Source of the DNA: a virus
DNA: 25,727 bases
Strand: one strand, 5' to 3'
IMG/VR virus record: IMGVR_UViG_3300032676_000512
Coordinates: 1-25,727 of that record
In this document: positions 5,435-12,124 of the stretch, one piece after another
Layout: every line of letters starts with the position of its first letter
Numbering within the stretch: the stretch's first letter is position 1
The notes under the pieces: generated by a model
Databases searched by the model: none
What the model was told of the DNA's origin: nothing
Seen by the model: only the letters and a program-made list of their open reading frames with translations
Translations under genes and position numbers: made by a program

Positions 5435-5689
5435 ATGCCATACACAAAGACTGCCAGACCATACAAACACGAGTACAAGAAACAGCTTGAGCGTGGTGAG
5501 CATGAAGACCGCATGGAGCGGCAACGTGCGCGGCGTAAGATTGACAAGAAGGGTGTGAGCCGTAAGGGCAAGGACGTGGCTCACGTCAAGGCGCTGTCCA
5601 AGGGTGGCAGCAACAAAGATGGTGTGCGACTAGAGCCGCCTAGCAAAAACAGATCGTTTCCTCGCAAGTCGAGTGGAGCAATGAAGTAA
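5435..5689 (+). CDS. HNH-like small basic phage protein (84 aa)
   Basis: A very basic N-terminal half (many Arg/Lys) leads into KGKDVAHVKALSKGGSNKDG and then PPSKNRSFPR. This is the layout of small HNH proteins common in phages: central VDH, LSKGG and a late Asn. Here H50 and N72 are present but the residue before the first His is Ala49 instead of the usual Asp. The late part of the motif (VRLEPPSKNRSF) is intact. It may be a weak or inactive nuclease or a DNA-binding protein. GGAG lies 8 bases upstream. It is the last gene before the 163-base gap. Confidence 0.7.
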   Translation: MPYTKTARPYKHEYKKQLERGEHEDRMERQRARRKIDKKGVSRKGKDVAHVKALSKGGSNKDGVRLEPPSKNRSFPRKSSGAMK

Positions 5690-5796
5690 CGTCGTAAGGC
5701 ATGAGTGGACGTAAGCTGGTAATACAGCAAACCATGTCATCTAAGATTGGTAATTAAACTCTGCATAGAGCCTCCGTAGCAAGTCTTAGACGAGTG

Positions 5797-5815
5797 ACTC
5801 CCGTAAGGAGTTTTT
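5797..5815 (+). terminator. Weak candidate intrinsic terminator
   Basis: ACTCC-CGTAA-GGAGT forms a 5-bp stem (a sixth G-U pair is possible) followed by TTTTT (5811-5815 includes the last stem base). The stem is short, so efficiency would be partial. It could end the polymerase-nuclease-HNH transcript. Confidence 0.45.
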
Positions 5816-5817
5816 AT

Positions 5818-5833
5818 CGTGATGCGAATCACG
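5818..5833 (+). promoter_or_regulatory. Perfect hairpin with GNRA tetraloop before helicase gene
   Basis: CGTGAT-GCGA-ATCACG is a perfect 6-bp inverted repeat with a GCGA (GNRA) loop, 19 bases before the helicase ATG. As RNA it is a stable hairpin; as DNA it could also be a small operator. Confidence 0.45.
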
Positions 5834-5852
5834 CAGTACAGTAGGTATAGTA

Positions 5853-7436
5853 ATGGAAATTGTAGACGATATCGCAGTGCGTTTGACACTGCCCTCGGAG
5901 TATGCCGATAGAGTTCTCAGATGGGTTGGCAGGAGCGCGTTAGCGCAGGATTTGGGTTCAACCAAGTCTATCGTGGTCTATTGGGATCAGCGCGAAACAG
6001 AATACCTGACCAGAGTTGCAGATGAACTTCGACCCAACATGGCGTTGGATATTCCTTCACCATTGTTGAGAGATTACAAGTGGCCCGGTGTCCACAAGCC
6101 TTTTGATCATCAACGAGACACAGCGTCATTCTTGAGTATTCGTAGTAGAGCATTCTGTTTCAATGAAGCAGGAACCGGTAAGACTTCCGCCGCCATATGG
6201 GCTGCGGATTACCTAATGAATTTAGGATTGGTGAGACGGGTACTCGTAGTGTGCCCGTTGTCCATCATGTTCACGGCATGGCGCGATGAAGTGTTCAAAG
6301 CCGCGATGCACCGTTCGTGTTTCGTTGCTTACGGGTCGAACGAAAAGCGTAGAAGAATCATTGCTCACCCATACGAGTTCACCATTATTAATTATGATGG
6401 AGTCAACATCGTCAGTGATGCGATAGCCGACGCCAAGTTCGATTTGATCATTGTCGATGAGGCTAATGCTTACAAGACTGTGAGTACCAAACGCTGGCGT
6501 ACCTTGTCCAAGTTGATAACGCCATCTACAAGATTGTGGATGATGACAGGTACACCAGCATCGCAATCGCCAATGGACGCGTTCGGCCTTGCACGTCTTG
6601 TATCACCCTTGCGCGTACCAAAGTATTCCACAGCATGGCGCGACACCGTGATGTATCCGAAGACACGTTTCAAGTGGCTTCCAAAATCTGATTCTAAGGA
6701 AAAGGTGTTTCATGTCTTGCAGCCAGCGATTCGGTTTAACAAGAACGACTGCCTCGACCTGCCACCTGTAACTTATCAGACTAGAATTGTTCCCTTGACA
6801 GTGCAAGCGCAAACATACTATCGCAAGCTGAAGCAAGAGATGTTAATACAAGCTGTTGGCGAACAAGTCAGCGCAGTCAATGCCGCTGCCAAACTAAACA
6901 AGCTGTTGCAGATATCTGGCGGTGCAACATATACAGATGGTGGCAACGTCATTGAATTCGACATTGGGCCTCGCTTCAAAGCACTGCGAGAAGTGCTTGA
7001 CGAAACGTCCAACAAAGTAATAGTGTTCGTTCCCTATCGGCACACCATCACTGTCGTTGCGGAGTACCTTGATAACGAGGGCTTCACAAACGACATCATC
7101 ATGGGTGACGTTACCCCAAAAGAACGCGCAAACATCATCACCAAATTCCAGACACAATCGGATCCTCATGTGTTAGTGATTCAACCGCAGTCAGCTTCTC
7201 ATGGTGTCACACTCACCGCTGCGGATACGGTTGTGTTCTGGTCTCCAGTCATGTCGGTCGAAACATACTTACAATGTATCGGTCGTATTGATCGAGTCGG
7301 ACAGAAGAACAAGATGACTGTTGTTCATTTGCAAGGCTCGGAAGTAGAGCGTCGTGTATACGACATGCTCAATAGTAAAGTAGATAGTCATAACAAGTTA
7401 ATTGACCTGTACAAGCAGGAGTTGGAGGCAGAGTGA
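5853..7436 (+). CDS. SNF2-type superfamily 2 DNA helicase/translocase
   Basis: A 527-residue ATPase with the SF2 helicase motifs in order: Walker A AGTGKT (K110), motif Ia VVCPLSIMFTAW, motif II D202-E203-A204-N205 (DEAN instead of the usual DEAH), motif III TGTPASQS, motif V SHGVTL and motif VI QCIGRIDRVGQ near residue 475. Motif VI is the SNF2 form. Phage members of this family are thought to move along DNA in replication, recombination or repair. The ATG at 5853 has only a poor Shine-Dalgarno (TAGG) and follows the structured gap, so its translation may be regulated. Bases 6650-6690 (residues about 266-280) are duplicated in antisense at 469-509. GTGA overlap with the next gene. Confidence 0.9.
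   Translation: MEIVDDIAVRLTLPSEYADRVLRWVGRSALAQDLGSTKSIVVYWDQRETEYLTRVADELRPNMALDIPSPLLRDYKWPGVHKPFDHQRDTASFLSIRSRAFCFNEAGTGKTSAAIWAADYLMNLGLVRRVLVVCPLSIMFTAWRDEVFKAAMHRSCFVAYGSNEKRRRIIAHPYEFTIINYDGVNIVSDAIADAKFDLIIVDEANAYKTVSTKRWRTLSKLITPSTRLWMMTGTPASQSPMDAFGLARLVSPLRVPKYSTAWRDTVMYPKTRFKWLPKSDSKEKVFHVLQPAIRFNKNDCLDLPPVTYQTRIVPLTVQAQTYYRKLKQEMLIQAVGEQVSAVNAAAKLNKLLQISGGATYTDGGNVIEFDIGPRFKALREVLDETSNKVIVFVPYRHTITVVAEYLDNEGFTNDIIMGDVTPKERANIITKFQTQSDPHVLVIQPQSASHGVTLTAADTVVFWSPVMSVETYLQCIGRIDRVGQKNKMTVVHLQGSEVERRVYDMLNSKVDSHNKLIDLYKQELEAE
6650..6690 (-). repeat. Source locus of the 41-bp inverted copy
   Basis: This coding segment of the helicase (VMYPKTRFKWLPKS region) has a reverse-complement near copy at 469-509. 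The helicase frame is intact through it, so this is probably the original and 469-509 the copy. Confidence 0.9.
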
Positions 7437-7831
7437 ATACAGTAAACATCAGTAGTTTGGTTGCATCGTATCTTGGTATTCGATCACAGCGTGAAGCGTT
7501 GTCGAGACAATTCGAGGAAGCAGATGCTGCACTAAAGCAGGAACTATCAGGCTTTGAAGCGCAGTTGCTCGCAGCTTGCAACGATATAAATGCGAATAGC
7601 ATCAATACCGAAAACGGTACTGTGATTCGCAAGTTGAATGAGCGATACATCTGCACGGACTGGGAACACTTTAAACAGTTCGTCAAGGACAACGATGCTT
7701 TGGATTTGTTTGAGAAACGCATCAATCAAGGGAACATCAAACAGTTGTTAGCGGAGTACCGCGAGCTTCCCCCCGGTGTGAACGTGATGCGAGAGTTTGG
7801 TGTAACCGTTCGTAAACCCAGTAAGGAATAG
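7433..7831 (+). CDS. Conserved phage protein downstream of helicase (132 aa)
   Basis: GTG start at 7433 overlapping the helicase stop, with GGAGG 4 bases upstream. The first half is helical (RQFEEADAALKQELSGFEA), the second half reads TENGTVIRKLNERYICTDWE, then FKQFVKDNDALDLFEKRINQ and PPGVNVMREFGVTVRKP. I recognise this as a family often found beside SNF2 helicase and ssDNA-binding genes in phages; the helix followed by a small alpha/beta domain recalls Gam-type nuclease inhibitors only loosely. Exact function unknown; context suggests a DNA replication or recombination accessory protein. Confidence 0.7.
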   Translation: MNTVNISSLVASYLGIRSQREALSRQFEEADAALKQELSGFEAQLLAACNDINANSINTENGTVIRKLNERYICTDWEHFKQFVKDNDALDLFEKRINQGNIKQLLAEYRELPPGVNVMREFGVTVRKPSKE

Positions 7832-7836
7832 TAATC

Positions 7837-8697
7837 ATGAGCAACGATCTAATTACGTCGATTAAGAACAGTATGCCCGTCGTCAAAGGTGAACTTGACG
7901 AAGACACCAAGGCGGTAGCTGGCGGTAACAGTGGTAGATTCAAGCGGATCTCCATCAAGGGTGGTGTGTTCCGCAAGCTAGTCAATGGCAAGGAAGTTGG
8001 CTCCATCGAAGACCGTCACATGAACGTGATCTTTGTCAAGATGGCGCACAACCCCGCACGTACCTATTACTCGCAGGGCTATCAGGAAGGAGCGAAGGTC
8101 TCGCCCACCTGCTGGTCGAGCGATAGCAAGACCCCTGACAATGATGTCAAGACGCCACAGGCACCTACCTGTAACTCTTGTCAGAACAGCGTCCAAGGTA
8201 GCGGTCAAGGTGGCATGGGTGCTGCGTGTCGCCTGTCGTGGCGCACGGCGGTCGTGTTGCCGAACGATCCGGGTGGTGATGTGATGCAGCTTGTGCTGCC
8301 AGCCACGTCGTGCTTTGGCAATGAAGATAATGGCCGGTATCCGTTCCGTCCGTATATTCAGATGCTGGCACAGAACAGCATCAGCGCAGGACGCGTTGTT
8401 ACCAAAATGGCGTTCGACACCAAGTCGCCTGTACCGAAGCTACTGTTCTCTCCAGTCGCTCCGGTTCCGCAGGAAGACGTTGAGTTTGTGCTTGAGCAAG
8501 CCAAGAGTCCCATTGCGGAAAACGCAGTCAAGATGAACGTGTATCAGGGCGACTCATCTGCCGAAGCTGCGCCGCCGATCTATACATCTGAGCTTCCAAC
8601 TATGGAAGAACCGAAGCTGCGTGAGATGAACAAGTCATCTGACGCTGAGCCAGAGGTTTCGGATATGGTCAAGCAGTGGGCTAAAAAGAAGAAGTGA
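7837..8697 (+). CDS. Phage DNA-metabolism protein, candidate ssDNA-binding
   Basis: A 286-residue protein with an SD AAGGA about 9 bases before ATG 7837. Recognisable pieces are FKRISIKGGVFRKLVNGKE near residue 35, PTCWSSDSKTPDNDV near 88, CNSCQNS near 110, a fourth Cys in AACRLSWRTAV and PFRPYIQMLAQNSISAGRVV. The four Cys could bind zinc. I know this layout from a phage family that sits between helicase/annealing genes and primase genes and is often taken to be ssDNA-binding, but I do not know direct proof. The C terminus is disordered and ends KKKK rather than in the acidic tail of classical SSB. Role assignment is inference; the family resemblance is firmer. Confidence 0.65.
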   Translation: MSNDLITSIKNSMPVVKGELDEDTKAVAGGNSGRFKRISIKGGVFRKLVNGKEVGSIEDRHMNVIFVKMAHNPARTYYSQGYQEGAKVSPTCWSSDSKTPDNDVKTPQAPTCNSCQNSVQGSGQGGMGAACRLSWRTAVVLPNDPGGDVMQLVLPATSCFGNEDNGRYPFRPYIQMLAQNSISAGRVVTKMAFDTKSPVPKLLFSPVAPVPQEDVEFVLEQAKSPIAENAVKMNVYQGDSSAEAAPPIYTSELPTMEEPKLREMNKSSDAEPEVSDMVKQWAKKKK

Positions 8698-8700
8698 TTC

Positions 8701-9012
8701 ATGCCACGGAACTACAGCGATAAATTTCTATACGAACTGTCGCAAGCGAACTCCGATAGACTCGGGGTTCGTCTTGGTCGCCTGTGCGTAGAGATGAATA
8801 TCCCTGCTTCGTATGTTGCAGTTGCACTCAAGACTTCGCGTATGACTATCTACAGTTGGTTTCGCGGTAGAGGCGTAAGCGAAAATAAACGAGCCTTGGT
8901 TGAGACATTCATCAGATTGGTTGAGGACGATGCCAAGGTTGGCATGTTACCCGCCAAGAACATGGTCGATGCCAAGAACTACATACAAGAGATGTTGGGG
9001 GTATCCATTTGA
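8701..9012 (+). CDS. Helix-turn-helix DNA-binding protein (103 aa)
   Basis: The region around residues 22-62 reads as a Cro/CI-like HTH: LGRLCVEMNIPASYVAVALK, then TSRMTIYSWFRGRG as the recognition helix, followed by a helix RALVETFIRLVEDDAKVG. Such small HTH proteins often regulate phage transcription. It starts 3 bases after the preceding stop and is followed at once by a strong terminator, so it is the last gene of its transcript unless read-through occurs. Its binding site may be near the terminator or in the 5690-5852 gap, but I cannot identify an operator. Confidence 0.75.
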   Translation: MPRNYSDKFLYELSQANSDRLGVRLGRLCVEMNIPASYVAVALKTSRMTIYSWFRGRGVSENKRALVETFIRLVEDDAKVGMLPAKNMVDAKNYIQEMLGVSI

Positions 9013-9039
9013 TTTGATGGTTGGTAGTTCTTCACCTCT

Positions 9040-9069
9040 CGCCGGGGGTAGCTCCCCCGGCGTTTTTTT
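9040..9069 (+). terminator. Strong intrinsic terminator before primase gene
   Basis: A perfect 9-bp GC-rich stem (CGCCGGGGG at 9040-9048, CCCCCGGCG at 9054-9062), loop TAGCT and seven T (9063-9069). It acts in the rightward direction. Only 11 bases separate it from the primase ATG, so it may serve as an attenuator. Confidence 0.9.
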
Positions 9070-9080
9070 CTACGGCGAAT

Positions 9081-11924
9081 ATGAAAAAACAATTTTACGA
9101 ACACCTACTTCCATCGCAAGGTTTCTACTGTGTAGCAAAAATCGACAAGGACGGTAGCTTAGGCAGTCGGTTTGCAGAGAACCTTGATGATCTAATTAAA
9201 ATAACGGACGAGTACAAAACAGCGGGGGCCAATGTTTACGTAACACCAAACTCATTCAAAGGATACAGTCGGCAAGCGAAGAGCGCGTTATGGTCGCGTT
9301 CGTTGTTCGTTGATCTGGACGTAGGGGCTGAGAAGGAATACAGCAGTCAAGAAGAAGCGTTGGCTGCGCTTGATGACTTCATCGCCAACACAGGTATGCC
9401 CGAACCGGTTCGGGTTAACTCAGGAACTGGCATCCAAGCCTTCTGGATACTCACGCAAGATATCCCGATTGAAAAATGGAAACCGCTGGCTGAATCATTT
9501 AAACAATTTTGCGTGGACAAGGGGTTGCTCATAGACCCCTCAGTGACAGCCGATGCTTCCCGGCTCATGCGTTGCCCAGACACTTTTAACTATAAAACAA
9601 ACCCGCCCAGCCCGACCAGCGTACTGACCAGCTCGGTGGTCGTACATGAACTTGTTTATATAGAGTCAATTATTTTTGGGCGGGTAACTTCTAACACCGG
9701 GAATAATTCACCATCTATAGATGTTCTAGCCCAGATTCCGAAGGGATTGGATGAAGATACTGCCAGCATTGGTAACAAGGGCAAATTCGACGGCACCGAG
9801 AATTATTTTCAAGACGTGCTGGAGAAGTCCCTAGAAGACAACGGCTGCGCCCAGATCAAGAGATTGGTCGCTGCCCCGGCCAAGCAGAAGTACCCAGAAT
9901 GGTTTTGGCTGCTGTCCATTGCCGCTCATTGTGTGGATGGCGAAGAGGCTGTACACGTCGTTTCGCAAGGACACCCCGGTTACGATTACGACAAGACGGT
10001 TCTTAAAGCCCAAGAAACTTTAAAGAATGATGCACCGCAGCGATGTGACACCATAGAGGGCGTTTACCCAAAAGGGTGTGATGGCTGTCACTTCAAAGGC
10101 AAGATCGGATCCCCTGTGGCGTTGGGCAAACGAGTCAAGCCACTACCTCCCGAGAAAATGCCTCCCGGCCTTCCTAAACTTCCCGAAGAATTGTTTCCGT
10201 ATTCATGGGGTGCTGATAACGCCTTGTGGTACAAGCCGCCGATTGAGTATGACAAGAAGGGCAAGGAGGTAGATCCCCCCGCCGTCATGATCTGCCGACA
10301 TATCTTTTATCCAACAACGCGCATCTTCAGCAAGCGCGATGGCGCAGTTCTTACAGTAAAAGTCATGCTCCCCAAAGATCCAGATCGGGAGTTTGATTTG
10401 CCGGTGAAGTACATATCCATTGGTAATGACAAGTTTAGAGAGTTACTTGCTAGTTACGATGTGATGCCTACACACCCAAACACAGCACTGATCCAAAGGA
10501 TGGTTGACTACATGAGCAAATGGAATGATTACTTTATTAACATGAAAACCGCCGAGCAGATGCAGACCCAGATGGGTTGGACTGATCACATGGATTCTTT
10601 TGTCATTGGATTCAATGAGATTACCCGGAGCGGAGAGGTGCGTAAGACCGCTGCTTCTCCCGGTGTACGCAAACTTGCCAAGATCATGCCAGCTACCGGT
10701 AGCTTCCAAGTGTGGAAGAACTCAGCAAGGCAGTTAAACCAACCGTCGCTTGAGCCTATAGCCTTCGCCATGCTGTGCGCGTTCGGTTCCCCCCTGATGT
10801 CATTGACCAACACTCCCGGCGTGTCGGTGTGCTACTCAGGCCCATCGGGTGCTGGCAAGTCTGCGGCAATGTTGGCGGGGTTGAGTGTCTATGGAGACCC
10901 CCGTGGCTTGTGTTTGCAGGAGAACAACGCGACCGACAACGTACTTGTGGGGCGTATGCTCAACTTAAAAAACATTATGTTTGGTCTTGACGAGGTGCAC
11001 TCCCGGCTTCCAGAACAGCTTTCCAAGTTTATCTTCCAAGTATCTACCGGCAAGCCCAAGGCGAGGATGCAGTCGTCCGAGAATGAAGAACGCGACATCG
11101 AAGCCTTTGCATCGCTTATCTCGTTGTGGAACTCCAACGCTGACGTGCTGGATATTCTACGCCAGTACAAGAAGAACCCCGAGGGCGAAATCGCCCGTTT
11201 CGTTCAGTTCATGGTGCAGACACCCAAACTGTTTGAACGGCACCCTGAGCTTGGCCCTATGATCATTGAGCCTTTCAACCATAACTACGGTCATGCAGGA
11301 ATCGAATTCATCAAAGCCGTCTACGCTATGGGGTTCGATGAAATCAGCATCCGTTTGGCTTATTGGGGCAGTCGGTTTGATAAGTCGTTTGGAACGCACA
11401 CCAAGTATAGGTTCTACCGTAGCTTAGTTAGTGCATCGTTTACAGGCGGGGAGATTGCCAACAAGGCCGACATCATTAGACTTGATCTTGAACGAGTTTA
11501 TGAGGAAGTCATGAAAGCCATGATTGATTTCCGTGACCGCACTAACAGCAACGATGCTAATTACCCTGACGAGTTCAATACCTTTATGAACGACAACCTG
11601 CACTCGTTCTTGAAGATGGACGGCGACACCATTATAAACTTTCCAACCCACCATGCTTTTATTGGGCGCATTGAGTTGGACAGCCAGTTGGTCTGGGTGC
11701 ACAAACAAGCCATCAAGAACTACATCGGCGGCAAACAAAAACTCAACATTAGCCAGTTTGAACACGTGATGCAGGAACGAGGAATACTTATCAAGTCCGA
11801 GAAAAAGAGGATTGGTGCTGGCTGGGGCGAAGCATCGGTCGTAGGGCCAGTACACTGTTGGGTCTTCAAGCTAGACCCATCTGATATTGAAATGCTTATC
11901 GTCAAAGACAATCCAAAACATTAA
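9081..11924 (+). CDS. Primase-helicase (AEP-like primase plus DUF927-like ATPase)
   Basis: A 947-residue two-domain protein. The N-terminal part resembles archaeo-eukaryotic primases of phages: FVDLDVG with D78 and D80 (metal ligands), VNSGTGIQAFW where the usual His is Gln119, and ADASRLMRCPDTFNYK with the basic residue. A Cys-rich linker (CDTIEGVYPKGCDGC) may bind zinc. The C-terminal part has Walker A GPSGAGKS (K593) and Walker B FGLDEVH (D637, E638), as in DUF927-type helicases. It should unwind DNA and perhaps prime synthesis for the family A polymerase. I place the start at ATG 9081, after the terminator; the frame also runs open through the terminator from 9021, but without a credible start. 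Confidence 0.88.
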   Translation: MKKQFYEHLLPSQGFYCVAKIDKDGSLGSRFAENLDDLIKITDEYKTAGANVYVTPNSFKGYSRQAKSALWSRSLFVDLDVGAEKEYSSQEEALAALDDFIANTGMPEPVRVNSGTGIQAFWILTQDIPIEKWKPLAESFKQFCVDKGLLIDPSVTADASRLMRCPDTFNYKTNPPSPTSVLTSSVVVHELVYIESIIFGRVTSNTGNNSPSIDVLAQIPKGLDEDTASIGNKGKFDGTENYFQDVLEKSLEDNGCAQIKRLVAAPAKQKYPEWFWLLSIAAHCVDGEEAVHVVSQGHPGYDYDKTVLKAQETLKNDAPQRCDTIEGVYPKGCDGCHFKGKIGSPVALGKRVKPLPPEKMPPGLPKLPEELFPYSWGADNALWYKPPIEYDKKGKEVDPPAVMICRHIFYPTTRIFSKRDGAVLTVKVMLPKDPDREFDLPVKYISIGNDKFRELLASYDVMPTHPNTALIQRMVDYMSKWNDYFINMKTAEQMQTQMGWTDHMDSFVIGFNEITRSGEVRKTAASPGVRKLAKIMPATGSFQVWKNSARQLNQPSLEPIAFAMLCAFGSPLMSLTNTPGVSVCYSGPSGAGKSAAMLAGLSVYGDPRGLCLQENNATDNVLVGRMLNLKNIMFGLDEVHSRLPEQLSKFIFQVSTGKPKARMQSSENEERDIEAFASLISLWNSNADVLDILRQYKKNPEGEIARFVQFMVQTPKLFERHPELGPMIIEPFNHNYGHAGIEFIKAVYAMGFDEISIRLAYWGSRFDKSFGTHTKYRFYRSLVSASFTGGEIANKADIIRLDLERVYEEVMKAMIDFRDRTNSNDANYPDEFNTFMNDNLHSFLKMDGDTIINFPTHHAFIGRIELDSQLVWVHKQAIKNYIGGKQKLNISQFEHVMQERGILIKSEKKRIGAGWGEASVVGPVHCWVFKLDPSDIEMLIVKDNPKH

Positions 11925-12124
11925 TGCAGCCACCAGCAGAACCCGAGTTTTTGTTGCCGTTTGAATGGATGAGTGTTGGGGATAGTTTCTTTATCCCCAC
12001 ACTCAGACCAGCGGAACTTACTTACATCATAGACACTCGTGCCAAAGTCGCCAAAGTGAAGGTCAAAATCTTCTCAACGACTAAAGATGATTGTCTTGGT
12101 GTACGGGTGTGGCGCGTTGCCTAG
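11924..12124 (+). CDS. Small conserved phage protein after primase (66 aa)
   Basis: Starts by TAATG overlap with the primase stop. The product contains FEWMSVGDSFFIPTLRPAEL and ends DDCLGVRVWRVA, a strand-rich pattern I know from small proteins encoded next to phage primase/helicase genes. Function unknown. It is the last rightward gene; its TAG (12122-12124) shares a CTAG with the stop of the converging giant gene. Confidence 0.65.
   Translation: MQPPAEPEFLLPFEWMSVGDSFFIPTLRPAELTYIIDTRAKVAKVKVKIFSTTKDDCLGVRVWRVA
12121..12124. other. CTAG shared by two convergent stop codons
   Basis: TAG on the + strand (12122-12124) ends the rightward arm and TAG on the - strand (complement of 12121-12123) ends the leftward arm. 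No terminator hairpin fits between the arms. Confidence 0.95.

Larger units (their letters stand above)
5690..5852 (+). ncRNA. Structured non-coding gap, candidate RNA or leader
   Basis: This 163-base stretch is the longest gap in the window, where almost all other genes touch or overlap. It contains four or five hairpins: GCTG/CAGC (5715-5718/5725-5728), a 7-bp stem TCTAAGA/TCTTAGA (5740-5746/5784-5790) enclosing CTCT/AGAG (5759-5762/5767-5770), a terminator-like hairpin (5797-5811) and a perfect 6-bp stem with a GCGA tetraloop (5818-5833). An 18-codon frame (5701-5757) has a poor ribosome binding site. It could be a phage small RNA, a processing site or the 5' leader of the helicase message. 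Classification is inference from structure only. Confidence 0.35.

Noticed and set aside
5701-5757. 18-codon frame in the structured gap
   Set aside because: The only purine run (AAGG) is almost adjacent to the ATG, and the peptide has no features; kept only as a remark.
5846-5851. TATAGT as a -10 promoter box before the helicase
   Set aside because: It is one base from the start codon, so a transcript would begin inside the gene, and no -35 element is seen at the right distance.
9017-9157. Short frame starting before the terminator and running into the primase gene
   Set aside because: It translates the terminator hairpin and T-run and overlaps the real primase start; no ribosome binding site.
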